Assembly (NCBI GenBank): GCA_016302215.1 | Contig: JAEDNZ010000004.1 | Location: 1-25,331 of the forward strand | DNA from: Muribaculaceae bacterium | GTDB lineage: Bacteria > Bacteroidota > Bacteroidia > Bacteroidales > Muribaculaceae | Direction: 5' to 3' | Length of the DNA: 25,331 nucleotides | Part shown: piece after piece, positions 1 to 7,089 of the stretch | How the letters are laid out: each line of letters starts with the position of its first letter | Position numbering within the stretch: the stretch's first letter is position 1 | Made by a program: the position numbers and the translations under genes | Notes under the pieces: generated by a model | Database searches by the model: none | The model's input: only the letters and a program-made list of their open reading frames with translations | Told to the model about the DNA's origin: nothing

Positions 1-887
1 ATGGTGATAAATCTGATGCAGCCCAGCGAGGAGTGGTCCATGTGTAGGAGGAATACGGCAAAGGCTGATGCCGCCACGAAGTTGATGGCACGGCAGGGGC
101 GCATCGTGATGCCGGCGAAGGTGAGGACCAACGCAGCAGCGGCGATGATGACGAGAGGATTGGTGTAGGCTGTGGCGCGGTCGAGGCCTGTGGTGTCGGC
201 GGTGGCGATGCAGTAGGCTATCACCGAGGCATTGGCGCAGCAGAGCACAATATACATCATGAAGGGCGATTTTATCACCGCGCAGATGCGCCTCAGGGTT
301 TGTTTATAGGCATTGAGGCAATGGCCCAGGAGGTAGAGAATGATGAAGGAGAGAGGCGAGTAGCCCCGCTCAAAGTGCTTCATCTGCCAGAAGCCTATTA
401 CGGCCTCGGCGGTGAGCAGCAGCAGGGTGACGAGAGCCACGCGGCGCGCCGGAGTGTGCTCAGTGAAGGCGTTGAGCACGGGCGACAGGGCATAGAGGAT
501 AAGGTATGAGGTGACAAACCAGCCGGCATGCTGCAGCGTGAGGGCTTTTATGATGTAATCGAGCGAGATGGGCTTGCCGAAGATGGCGGCGTCGGCGATG
601 TGCATCAGCACGGCGAAGAAGATGCACTGAAATATCAGCGCGGCGGCACCGCGGAGGGTGGGGCGAATGCCAAACCAGCCGGAAATCATCACAAAGGTGT
701 TGACACACACCAGGGCGAGGCTCTCGATGATGATGCGTGTCCAGGTCTGCAGGGGCGCGGTGGCGAGGGCGTCGGCCTTGGGAATGCCCAGGGCGAGGAA
801 ATCGGCGTGGACGGCGAGCACGAGGAGCATGGCGGTGATGCGCAGCAGCTCAAAGTTGGATTGGCGAGAGCGAGGTGTGGCGGTCAT
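1..887 (-). CDS. Membrane acyltransferase, acyltransferase-3 family (partial, C-terminus beyond window)
   Basis: The frame is open from ATG at 887 to the window edge, giving 295 codons with no stop, so the C-terminus is missing. The protein is strongly hydrophobic with many membrane segments. It opens with NFELLRITAMLLVLAVHAD (residues 11-29), the family pattern of an N-E-L-R helix and the conserved histidine (H27). Further family landmarks are SGWFGIRP (69-76), WFVTSYLILYALSPVLN (123-139), SPLSFIILYLLGH (177-189) and a late helix ending FLLHMD (279-284). Relatives transfer acetyl or similar groups to sugars, lipopolysaccharide or capsule at the inner membrane; the substrate here cannot be told. 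The start lies one base after the folK stop, so it is probably the last or a late gene of the rimP operon. The link to translation genes looks positional rather than functional. Confidence 0.85.
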   Translation of the reverse strand, partial: MTATPRSRQSNFELLRITAMLLVLAVHADFLALGIPKADALATAPLQTWTRIIIESLALVCVNTFVMISGWFGIRPTLRGAAALIFQCIFFAVLMHIADAAIFGKPISLDYIIKALTLQHAGWFVTSYLILYALSPVLNAFTEHTPARRVALVTLLLLTAEAVIGFWQMKHFERGYSPLSFIILYLLGHCLNAYKQTLRRICAVIKSPFMMYIVLCCANASVIAYCIATADTTGLDRATAYTNPLVIIAAAALVLTFAGITMRPCRAINFVAASAFAVFLLHMDHSSLGCIRFIT

Positions 888-888
888 G

Positions 889-1311
889 CTATTCGGCTTT
901 GTTGATTTGGTTGTATGGGATAAGTACGAATGGTCGGTTGAGCATCTGGGGGTGGGGCAGTGTTAGCTCGGGCGAATGCATGACGATGTGGTCAATGGTG
1001 ATGATGTCAATGTCAATGACGCGGTCGCGATAAGAGCCGTCGGCGTGGCGGTGAGGGTCAGCGCAGATGCTCTGCTCCACCTTGCGTGTTAAGGCGAGGA
1101 TTTCAGCCGGCTGCATGTCGCTGCCGATGTCGAGGCGCAGGCCTTGATTTAGGAATGCGTTGGCAGAGTCATAACCCCACGGCTCCGACTCATAGATGTC
1201 GCTGGCCAACCACCGGCGCGGGGCGAAAGCGTCGATAAGCATGGCGACCGCCCGTGCCAGATTGGCATGGCGGTCGCCGAGATTAGAGCCTATATTAAGG
1301 TTGATGGTCAT
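889..1311 (-). CDS. folK: 6-hydroxymethyl-7,8-dihydropterin pyrophosphokinase
   Basis: FolK transfers pyrophosphate from ATP to 6-hydroxymethyl-7,8-dihydropterin, the step before dihydropteroate synthase in folate synthesis, in the cytoplasm. The 140-residue product has the family landmarks in order: NIGSNLGDRHANL (6-18), YESEPWGYDSANAFLNQ (40-56), RDRVIDIDII (95-104) with the metal-binding aspartate pair D100 and D102, and PHPQMLNRPFVLIP (119-132). It is somewhat shorter than the E. coli enzyme (about 159 residues) but looks complete. The frame stays open upstream into infB, but those 40 codons show no family similarity and overlap infB; the ATG at 1311 sits one base after the infB stop (TGATATG) and starts at the conserved strand. 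Translational coupling to infB is likely. Confidence 0.93.
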   Translation of the reverse strand: MTINLNIGSNLGDRHANLARAVAMLIDAFAPRRWLASDIYESEPWGYDSANAFLNQGLRLDIGSDMQPAEILALTRKVEQSICADPHRHADGSYRDRVIDIDIITIDHIVMHSPELTLPHPQMLNRPFVLIPYNQINKAE

Positions 1312-1312
1312 A

Positions 1313-4195
1313 TCAGAGTGTGCGCGAGACTTCCACTTCCTCGTAGCACTCCACGATGTCGCCGACCTTGATGTCGTTGAAGCCGGCAATGGAGAGGCCG
1401 CAGTCAAATCCGGCAGCCACCTCTTTGGCATCGTCCTTGAAGCGCTTGAGCGAGCCGAGGTCGCCGGTGTAGCGCACGATACCGTCGCGGATGAGGCGCA
1501 CTTTGTTGGAACGCTTGATTTTGCCGTCGCGCACCATAGCTCCGGCGATGGTGCCCACCTTGGAGATGTGGTATGTCTCGAGGACTTCGGCGGTGCCGAC
1601 GATGTCTTCCTTGATTTCGGGGGCGAGGAGACCGGCCATAGCGTCTTTGACCTCCTCGATGGCTTGATAGATTACGGAGTACAGACGTATCTGCACGCCA
1701 TCGCGCTCGGCGGCACGGCGTGCTGCGAGCGACGGACGCACCTGGAAGCCGATGATCACGGCGTCAGAGGCGGCGGCGAGGGTGACATCGCTCTCGGATA
1801 TTTCGCCCACGGCTTTGTGAATGACGTTGACCTGCACCTCTTCGGTGGAGAGCTTGATGAGCGAGTCAGAGAGTGCTTCGATAGAGCCATCGACGTCGCC
1901 TTTGACGATGATGTTGAGCTCCTGGAAGTTGCCGATGGCCTTACGGCGGGCGATGTCTTCGAGGCTGACGCGCTTGGTGGTGCGCAGGCCTTGCTCGCGC
2001 TGCAGCTGCTCGCGGCGGCTTGCTATCTCGCGTGCTTCTTGCTCGGTGTCGAGGACATTGAAGGTGTCGCCGGCAGTGGGGGCTCCGTTGAGGCCTAAGA
2101 TGAGCGCGGGCGTTGCGGGTCCGGCGGCTTGTATGCGCTGGTTGCGCTCGTTGAACATGGCTTTGATGCGGCCGAAGTGGTTTCCGGCGAGTACGATGTC
2201 GCCGACGCGGAGGGTGCCGTTCTGCACGAGCACGTTGGCTACGTAACCGCGACCTTTGTCGAGCGATGACTCAATGATAGTGCCGACGGCGTTGCGGTTG
2301 GGGTTAGCGCGGAGGTCGAGCATCTCGGCCTCGAGGAGCACTTTCTCCATGAGCTCGTTGACGCCGATGCCTTTCTTGGCCGATATGTCTTGCGACTGAT
2401 ATTTGCCGCCCCAGTCTTCGACGAGGTAGTTCATGCCAGCGAGCTCCTCTTTGATTTTGTCGGGGTTGGCGTGAGGCTTGTCGATTTTGTTGATAGCGAA
2501 GACGATGGGGACTCCGGCAGCGGAGGCGTGGTTGATGGCCTCGACGGTCTGCGGCATGACGTTGTCGTCGGCGGCGACGATGATGATACAGATGTCGGTG
2601 ACCTTGGCGCCACGGGCACGCATGGCTGTGAAAGCTTCGTGGCCCGGGGTGTCGAGGAAGGTGATGTTGCGGCCATCGGGCAGCTTGACGCTGTAAGAGC
2701 CGATGTGCTGAGTGATGCCACCGGCCTCACCGGCGATGACGTTGGCGTTGCGGATGTAGTCGAGGAGCGAAGTCTTGCCGTGGTCCACGTGACCCATAAC
2801 GGTTACGATAGGTGGACGGGGCACGAGGTCTTCTTCGGCGTCTTCCTCTTGGTGTATGGCGTCGGCCACGTCGGCAGAGATGTATTCGGTGCGGAAGCCG
2901 AACTCTTCGGCCACGATGTTGATGGTCTCGGCGTCGAGGCGCTGGTTGATTGACACCATCACGCCGAGGCTCATGCAGGTGGCGATGACGTTGTTGATAG
3001 GCACGTTCATCATGGTTGCGAGGTCGTTGACGGTGACAAACTCGGTGAGTTTGAGCACCTTGCTCTCGGCCTGTTCGGCTTGAGCGGCTTCGCGCTCGCG
3101 TTCGGCGTTGGCTTCGCGTTTCTCCTTGCGCCACTTGGCGCCTTTCTTGAGGCCTTTGTCCTTTGCGGTGAGACGAGCGAGAGTCTCTTTGACTTGCTTG
3201 GAGACGTCTTCGTCAGACACTTCGGGTGTTATGGGGCGACGCGCGGGCTTAGCGGCGTTTTTGCCGGCGGCGTGCTGTGCCTTTGCGCCGGCATTGTTGC
3301 GAGAGCGGTCTTCGACTTGCTGGCCTGCTTTCTCGATGTCGATTTTGTCTTTGCCGATGCGTTTGCGTTTTTTGCGGTCGGCGGGTTGAGCTGCGTTACC
3401 GGTCTGGCCGGGCTGTAGAGCGCCGGCTTTTGCGGCTGAGCGCTCGTTGCGGCGCTCTTCTTTGGTCTTTTTCTTGGGCCGGGTGTTTTGGTTGATGGCG
3501 TTGAGGTCGATTGTGCCGATGATTTTGGGCGTAGCCATCACGGGCTTTGAGGATAGGGTGAATACCTCGGGCTCGTCAGCGGTGGCGGGCTCGTCAGCGG
3601 TGGCGGGCTCGTCAGCGGCGGTGTCGTCGGCTGTGGGAGCGTGCTCAGGCTGCGGCTCGGGCTGTGGAGCCGGGGTCGTAGCTGCGGGCTGCTGCTCTAC
3701 GGCCACGGGTGCGGCAGCCGGCTCGGCCTTGGGGGCTACAGGCTCGGGCGCCGGAGCGGGCGTAGGCTCAGGCTCGGGGGCCGGTGTTGGTTCGGGGGCC
3801 GGCGCCGTAGTCGGAGTCGGTTCGGGCGTAGGCTCGGGCTTTTGCTCTGTGACGATTACGGGCGTGCCTTTGCTGTTGAGGTCAATTTTGCCTATTACGC
3901 GCGGGGCTTGGATAGGCTCGTCGGCGGTCTCGGCTATCTCGACGGGCTTGACGGCCGTATCTTTTACGGCCGATTTATTGCGCTCGGAGCGACGCTCCGA
4001 TGCCAATTGCTCGGACTTGCTTTTGAGGTCTCTGTCCGGCTTGAACTCTTGGACCAATAGGTTGACGACGTCGTCTTCGACGCGGGTGTTGGGCGATCCG
4101 TCAATATTGATACCTTTTTTTTGCAAGAAGTCGATAACGGTGGGCAGGGCCACGTTAAGGTCTTTTGCGAGTGTACTGATTTTTGTCTTGGCCAT
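1313..4195 (-). CDS. infB: Translation initiation factor IF-2
   Basis: IF2 is the GTPase that brings formyl-Met-tRNA to the 30S subunit and promotes subunit joining. The 960-residue protein has an N-terminal IF2 domain (about 1-55), a long low-complexity linker rich in Pro, Ala and Glu (about 118-210), a basic stretch (about 235-375), a second IF2-N domain (about 385-440), and the G domain. G motifs are GHVDHGKT (468-475), GGIT (492-495), DTPGH (515-519), NKID (569-572) and SAK (605-607). The C-terminal domains run to YEEVEVSRTL. The motif IGxIDLN occurs twice, at 101-107 and 226-232, on either side of the linker. It starts 71 bases after nusA. Long plus-strand open frames opposite it are shadows of its GC-rich codons. 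Confidence 0.98.
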   Translation of the reverse strand: MAKTKISTLAKDLNVALPTVIDFLQKKGINIDGSPNTRVEDDVVNLLVQEFKPDRDLKSKSEQLASERRSERNKSAVKDTAVKPVEIAETADEPIQAPRVIGKIDLNSKGTPVIVTEQKPEPTPEPTPTTAPAPEPTPAPEPEPTPAPAPEPVAPKAEPAAAPVAVEQQPAATTPAPQPEPQPEHAPTADDTAADEPATADEPATADEPEVFTLSSKPVMATPKIIGTIDLNAINQNTRPKKKTKEERRNERSAAKAGALQPGQTGNAAQPADRKKRKRIGKDKIDIEKAGQQVEDRSRNNAGAKAQHAAGKNAAKPARRPITPEVSDEDVSKQVKETLARLTAKDKGLKKGAKWRKEKREANAEREREAAQAEQAESKVLKLTEFVTVNDLATMMNVPINNVIATCMSLGVMVSINQRLDAETINIVAEEFGFRTEYISADVADAIHQEEDAEEDLVPRPPIVTVMGHVDHGKTSLLDYIRNANVIAGEAGGITQHIGSYSVKLPDGRNITFLDTPGHEAFTAMRARGAKVTDICIIIVAADDNVMPQTVEAINHASAAGVPIVFAINKIDKPHANPDKIKEELAGMNYLVEDWGGKYQSQDISAKKGIGVNELMEKVLLEAEMLDLRANPNRNAVGTIIESSLDKGRGYVANVLVQNGTLRVGDIVLAGNHFGRIKAMFNERNQRIQAAGPATPALILGLNGAPTAGDTFNVLDTEQEAREIASRREQLQREQGLRTTKRVSLEDIARRKAIGNFQELNIIVKGDVDGSIEALSDSLIKLSTEEVQVNVIHKAVGEISESDVTLAAASDAVIIGFQVRPSLAARRAAERDGVQIRLYSVIYQAIEEVKDAMAGLLAPEIKEDIVGTAEVLETYHISKVGTIAGAMVRDGKIKRSNKVRLIRDGIVRYTGDLGSLKRFKDDAKEVAAGFDCGLSIAGFNDIKVGDIVECYEEVEVSRTL
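3571..3618 (-). repeat. 18-bp in-frame tandem repeat in infB
   Basis: An 18-base unit beginning gctcgtcagcggtggcgg is present in two identical copies (3571-3588, 3589-3606), followed by 12 bases of a third. On the coding strand it encodes repeated ADEPAT in the acidic part of the IF2 linker (about residues 194-209). Identical units in a multiple-of-three length suggest copy-number change by replication slippage without loss of frame. Confidence 0.85.
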
Positions 4196-4266
4196 ATATA
4201 GTGAGTCGTTGGCGTCCGTCGGTGATGTAGTGGGCCGCCTTGTGATTATGTTTTGGTGAATGGTGA

Positions 4267-5523
4267 TTATTCTTCGAATTCGGCTTTGAGGATTTCGATG
4301 ACGTTATCGACGGTAGATTCCTCGAGGTCGGCTTTCTCGATGAGCATTTCGCGCGGGGCGTTGAGCACGTTTTTGGCGGTTATGCAACCGATGTTTTTGA
4401 GGGCATCGATCACCCAGCCATCGATTTCGTCCTTGAACTCGTCGAGGTAGATGTCTTCCTCGAATGTCTCTTCGGTGTCGCGATAAACGTCGATAGTGAA
4501 GCCGGTGAGCATCGATGCGAGCTTGATGTTGAGGCCGTTTTTTCCGATTGCGAGCGATACCTCTTCGGGGCGGAGGAATACTTCGGCTTTTTTCTCTGTC
4601 TCGTCGATGCGTATAGACGAGATTTTGGCGGGCGAAAGGGCGCGCTGGATAAAGAGCTGAGGATTAGCGGTGTAGCTGATGACGTCGATGTTTTCGTTGC
4701 GGAGCTCGTGTACGATGCCGTGAATACGCGAGCCTTTAACGCCGACGCAAGCGCCAACGGGGTCGATGCGGTCGTCGTAGCTCTCCACGGCAATCTTAGC
4801 GCGTTCGCCGGGTATTCGTGCCACGGCGCGAATGTTGATAAGTCCGTCGTGAATTTCGGGCACTTCGAGCTCGAAGAGGCGACGGAGGAAGGCCTCGCTG
4901 GTGCGAGAGACGGTGATTTTGGGGTTGTTGTTTTTGTTGTCAACGTTGTCGATGACGGCGCGCACGGTCTCGCCCTTACGGAAGAAGTCGCCGGGGATAG
5001 ATTGGCTCTTTGGGAGGAGCAGCTCGTTTTTGTCGTCGTCGAGGAGGAGGGTCTCTTTAGACCATGTCTGATACACTTCGCCGCTGACGAGCTCACCCTC
5101 GAGATCCTTGAATTTGTTGTAGATTGCTTCCTTTTGGAGGTCAAGGATTTTTGACTGGAGAGTTTGACGGAGCGTGAGGATGGCGCGGCGGCCGAATTTC
5201 TCGAAGAAAATTTCTTTGGTGTGCTCGTCGCCGACTTCGGCTTCGGGGTCGTCGTCATCGCGAGCGTCGCTGAGCGATATCTCGAGTTTGGGGTTAGTGA
5301 CCTCGCCGTCGGGGACAACGGTGAGGTTTTGGAAGATTTGGACATCGCCTTTGTCGGGGTTGAGGATCACGTCGAGGTTTTCGTCAGTGCCAAACATTTT
5401 GGCGAGCACGTTACGGAATGACTCTTCGAGGACGTTAATCATCGTGGTCTTGTCGATGTTTTTGAGTTCTTTGAACTCGGCAAACTGCTCGACCATATTG
5501 GGTGTTTCCGCTTTCTTAGCCAT
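4267..5523 (-). CDS. nusA: Transcription termination/antitermination factor NusA
   Basis: NusA binds RNA polymerase and nascent RNA, modulating pausing, termination and rRNA antitermination. The 418-residue protein shows the usual order: N-terminal polymerase-binding domain (about 1-130), S1 domain (about 141-205), KH1 with the hallmark DPVGACVGVKGSRI (254-267), KH2 with EVSLAIGKNGLNIK (321-334), and an acidic C-terminal tail with a helix-hairpin-helix-like segment (about 355-418). It is shorter than E. coli NusA (495), which has two C-terminal repeats. An acidic insert DARDDDDPEAEVGDEH (86-101) lies within the N-terminal domain. The rimP-nusA-infB order is widespread in bacteria. The start is ATG at 5523, 55 bases after the rimP stop across an AT-rich spacer. 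Confidence 0.98.
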   Translation of the reverse strand: MAKKAETPNMVEQFAEFKELKNIDKTTMINVLEESFRNVLAKMFGTDENLDVILNPDKGDVQIFQNLTVVPDGEVTNPKLEISLSDARDDDDPEAEVGDEHTKEIFFEKFGRRAILTLRQTLQSKILDLQKEAIYNKFKDLEGELVSGEVYQTWSKETLLLDDDKNELLLPKSQSIPGDFFRKGETVRAVIDNVDNKNNNPKITVSRTSEAFLRRLFELEVPEIHDGLINIRAVARIPGERAKIAVESYDDRIDPVGACVGVKGSRIHGIVHELRNENIDVISYTANPQLFIQRALSPAKISSIRIDETEKKAEVFLRPEEVSLAIGKNGLNIKLASMLTGFTIDVYRDTEETFEEDIYLDEFKDEIDGWVIDALKNIGCITAKNVLNAPREMLIEKADLEESTVDNVIEILKAEFEE

Positions 5524-5578
5524 AGGTGTGGAGGTGTATATTTTGAGTTATATTATATATTAATGTGTAATGGTGTCA

Positions 5579-6052
5579 CTATTTGAATGAAATTTCGGGG
5601 CGCACTGATTTGCACTCGTCGGGGTGCAGTGTGGTGGGCTGCATGACGATGGCCGGGCGCTTAGCTCCGGGCTCTTTGACTTTTACGGGTGACTCTACGG
5701 TGAATGAGCCGTCGGAGGCCACGGAGGAGAGCACGCCGTGTATCTTGCGGCCGTCGAGTGTCAGCACTTCCACGTCGTGGCCAATGTTTTTGAGGTATTG
5801 ACGGTGCACTTTCAGCGGCGAGGTGATGCCGGCGGAGCCTACTTCGAGGCTGAAGTCCTCGATGTCGCGGTCAAAGGCGTCTTCGATGGCGCGCGTGATG
5901 GCGGCGCAGGTGTCAATGTCGATGCCGGCGCCGTCGGAGTCGAGGAGCACTACCACATCGTTGGCGGTCGAGACAGATATCTCTACGATGAAGATGTCGG
6001 TGTCGGCGATGGCGCTGCTGACGATGTCGGTAATTATGGATTTGTCGAGCAT
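5579..6052 (-). CDS. rimP: Ribosome maturation factor RimP
   Basis: RimP assists assembly of the 30S subunit, acting around S12 and the central pseudoknot of 16S rRNA. The 157-residue protein starts MLDKSIITDIV and contains the RimP N-domain pattern, with GIDIDTCAAITRAIEDAFD (about 42-60) and LEVGSAGITSPLKVHRQYLK (about 67-86), followed by a C-terminal SH3-like domain. The frame is open 49 codons further upstream, but that part has no family similarity and crosses the promoter at 6124-6155, so ATG at 6052 is preferred. It is the first gene of the minus-strand operon. Its client protein S12 is encoded by the first gene of the divergent operon. Confidence 0.94.
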   Translation of the reverse strand: MLDKSIITDIVSSAIADTDIFIVEISVSTANDVVVLLDSDGAGIDIDTCAAITRAIEDAFDRDIEDFSLEVGSAGITSPLKVHRQYLKNIGHDVEVLTLDGRKIHGVLSSVASDGSFTVESPVKVKEPGAKRPAIVMQPTTLHPDECKSVRPEISFK

Positions 6053-6083
6053 AAGGCTTGAAAATGATAGTTCTAAATAAAGA

Positions 6084-6106
6084 GGAGGAAGCCTCGGGCC
6101 CCCTCC
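6084..6106 (-). promoter_or_regulatory. Possible hairpin in the rimP 5' leader
   Basis: In the predicted rimP leader, GGAGG (complement of 6102-6106) can pair with CCTCC (complement of 6084-6088) across a 13-base loop that also contains the self-complementary GGGCCC. No U-run follows, so it is not a terminator. Support is only local complementarity. Confidence 0.25.
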
Positions 6107-6123
6107 GTCTCTTGAAGTTGGTG

Positions 6124-6155
6124 CAAAGTTACGCAAAAATAGTGAGTTATACAAT
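6124..6155 (-). promoter_or_regulatory. Bacteroides-type promoter for rimP-nusA-infB-folK
   Basis: On the minus strand the sequence reads ATTG (complement of 6152-6155), 20 bases, then TAACTTTG (complement of 6124-6131). This fits the Bacteroides primary-sigma consensus TTTG-N19-21-TAnnTTTG with one mismatch in the upstream box. The predicted transcript starts near 6118, giving a leader of about 65 bases before the rimP ATG at 6052. Confidence 0.75.
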
Positions 6156-6285
6156 AGTATATATGGGGGAAAGTGGTGGTTTGACACAGGTGTAAACATA
6201 AATTAGGATAATATAACATATTAATTGGGGAGAGGTGTGATAAAGTTAAATGATGCAAAACGGTGAATTTTTTATGACCGGAAAG

Positions 6286-6317
6286 TATGTTTTATAACAT
6301 AAAAAGCAGTACTTTTG
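6286..6317 (+). promoter_or_regulatory. Candidate promoter of a small transcription unit
   Basis: TATG (6286-6289), 20 bases and TACTTTTG (6310-6317) match TTTG-N19-21-TAnnTTTG, with the downstream box perfect and the upstream box at 3 of 4. The predicted start is near 6321, about ten bases before a 16-codon reading frame and 70 bases before a strong terminator. It points away from rimP and toward rpsL. Confidence 0.5.
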
Positions 6318-6330
6318 TGTAGTGTTTTTC

Positions 6331-6381
6331 ATGGTATTAGATTTAAGGTTAAAGGAGATTGCTCGTCGTGATGACGAGTAA
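6331..6381 (+). CDS. Possible 16-codon leader peptide or small ORF
   Basis: The ATG at 6331 opens a frame of 16 codons, MVLDLRLKEIARRDDE, that ends in TAA (6379-6381) inside the 3' arm of a terminator hairpin. A ribosome reaching the stop would block hairpin formation, a geometry seen in attenuators. LRLKEIARR resembles the start of many XRE-type helix-turn-helix regulators, so a decayed gene fragment is an alternative. No Shine-Dalgarno is present, which is normal here. The frame may also be chance within a small non-coding RNA. Confidence 0.3.
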   Translation: MVLDLRLKEIARRDDE

Positions 6382-6389
6382 TTTTTTTT
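6359..6389 (+). terminator. Rho-independent terminator between the divergent operons
   Basis: A 9-bp stem, TTGCTCGTC (6359-6367) with GACGAGTAA (6373-6381), contains one G-U pair and a 5-base loop, and is followed by eight T residues (6382-6389). The purine run at 6351-6358 could pair with part of the U-run and extend the stem. It works only in the plus direction. It lies 157 bases before the rpsL promoter and cannot belong to rimP, so it must end a separate small transcript or attenuate a longer rpsL leader. Confidence 0.8.
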
Positions 6390-6522
6390 ATGTAGGTATG
6401 CGAAGTGTCGGCGGCAGAAGGAGCGTCGGCAGGGGTCCGGCGCGGCGGCGATGGGAGAAATGTGATAAGCTTCAAGCCGAGATGCTACGATTAAAAATTA
6501 TTAAAAAATATTTGTGGAAATG

Positions 6523-6554
6523 TTTGTATATTAGCCAAATAATGAGTAACTTTG
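6523..6554 (+). promoter_or_regulatory. Bacteroides-type promoter for the rpsL-rplQ operon
   Basis: TTTG (6523-6526), 20 bases and TAACTTTG (6547-6554) match the Bacteroides primary promoter consensus exactly. The downstream box is identical to that of the divergent rimP promoter. The predicted start near 6559 gives a leader of about 140 bases. No other convincing promoter was found in the gaps of the 33-gene run, so this one probably drives most of it. Confidence 0.8.
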
Positions 6555-6586
6555 CAGCGAAATACGAGGCATTTTGCGTGCTGCTT

Positions 6587-6616
6587 TATCGCAATGTACT
6601 GACTTACAAAGCGATA
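6587..6616 (+). promoter_or_regulatory. Hairpin in the rpsL leader
   Basis: TATCGC (6587-6592) and GCGATA (6611-6616) form a perfect 6-bp inverted repeat with an 18-base loop inside the predicted rpsL leader. There is no U-run. It may be an mRNA control or stability element, or chance. Confidence 0.3.
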
Positions 6617-6699
6617 GGTGGCTTGCGGAGTGTCATAGAGAAGTGAAAATAGTAACAAAGAAAAGAGAATAAGTAATTTAAAAACGAACAAAAACTAAG

Positions 6700-7089
6700 A
6701 TGCCTACTATTCAGCAATTAGTAAGAAAAGGACGTGTGGCTCTTGAGGACAAGAGTAAGTCACCCGCGCTGGATTCATGCCCGCAACGTCGTGGTGTGTG
6801 TGTGCGTGTGTACACTACCACACCTAAGAAGCCTAACTCGGCTATGCGTAAAGTTGCGCGTGTGCGCCTGACCAATGGTAAAGAGGTTAACTCTTATATC
6901 CCGGGCGAGGGCCACAACCTGCAGGAGCACTCAATAGTGTTGGTGCGCGGTGGTCGTGTTAAGGACCTCCCCGGTGTGCGTTACCACATTGTGCGCGGCA
7001 CCCTTGATACCAGCGGTGTTAAGGATCGCACACAGCGTCGCTCGAAGTACGGAGCCAAGCGTCCGAAGGCCGGTGCAGCCAAGAAGTAA
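6700..7089 (+). CDS. rpsL: 30S ribosomal protein S12 (uS12)
   Basis: S12 sits at the decoding centre and helps monitor codon-anticodon pairing. The 129-residue protein has the hallmark TTTPKKPNSAMRKVARVRL (39-57) and GRVKDLPGVRYHIVRG (85-100). The lysines at which streptomycin-resistance mutations arise (43/44 and 88) are present, as is D89, the residue methylthiolated by RimO in E. coli. It starts with ATG at 6700 and is the first gene of the plus-strand operon. A long structured gap separates it from rpsG. Confidence 0.99.
   Translation: MPTIQQLVRKGRVALEDKSKSPALDSCPQRRGVCVRVYTTTPKKPNSAMRKVARVRLTNGKEVNSYIPGEGHNLQEHSIVLVRGGRVKDLPGVRYHIVRGTLDTSGVKDRTQRRSKYGAKRPKAGAAKK

Larger units (their letters stand above)
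6156..6546. other. Divergent intergenic region between the rimP and rpsL promoters
   Basis: No protein gene of ordinary size is supported here. The left part (about 6180-6345) is AT-rich. The middle holds the promoter-like, small-ORF and terminator elements described separately (6286-6389). A GC-rich patch at about 6405-6455 repeats the short motif gtcggc and shows nothing I recognise; an AT-rich run leads into the rpsL promoter. A 95-codon open frame starting at 6359 with a non-ATG start is rejected because it crosses both the terminator and the rpsL promoter. Confidence 0.6.

Noticed and set aside
1196..2098. 300-codon plus-strand open frame
   Set aside because: It lies opposite infB and folK and arises from the GC-rich codon pattern of infB; it has no recognisable domain.
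4115..4122. Run of eight A residues (coding strand) near the 5' end of infB
   Set aside because: The frame is intact through FLQKKGIN and neither shifted frame offers a sensible product; slippage is possible but unsupported.
3447..4259. 270-codon plus-strand open frame rich in Gly/Ser/Ala
   Set aside because: It is the antisense image of the Pro/Ala/Glu linker of IF2, not a gene.
6181..6209. TTGACA-N17-TAGGAT, resembling an E. coli sigma-70 promoter
   Set aside because: Bacteroidetes primary promoters do not use this form, and the match to the -10 box is poor; judged chance in AT-rich sequence.
6554..6584. Inverted repeat GCAGC/GCTGC with an inner stem next to the rpsL promoter
   Set aside because: The left arm overlaps the -7 box and the predicted transcription start, so the full hairpin would not be transcribed.
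6359..6646. 95-codon plus-strand open frame in the rimP-rpsL intergenic region
   Set aside because: It starts at a non-ATG codon inside a terminator stem and runs across the rpsL promoter; the composition is not protein-like.
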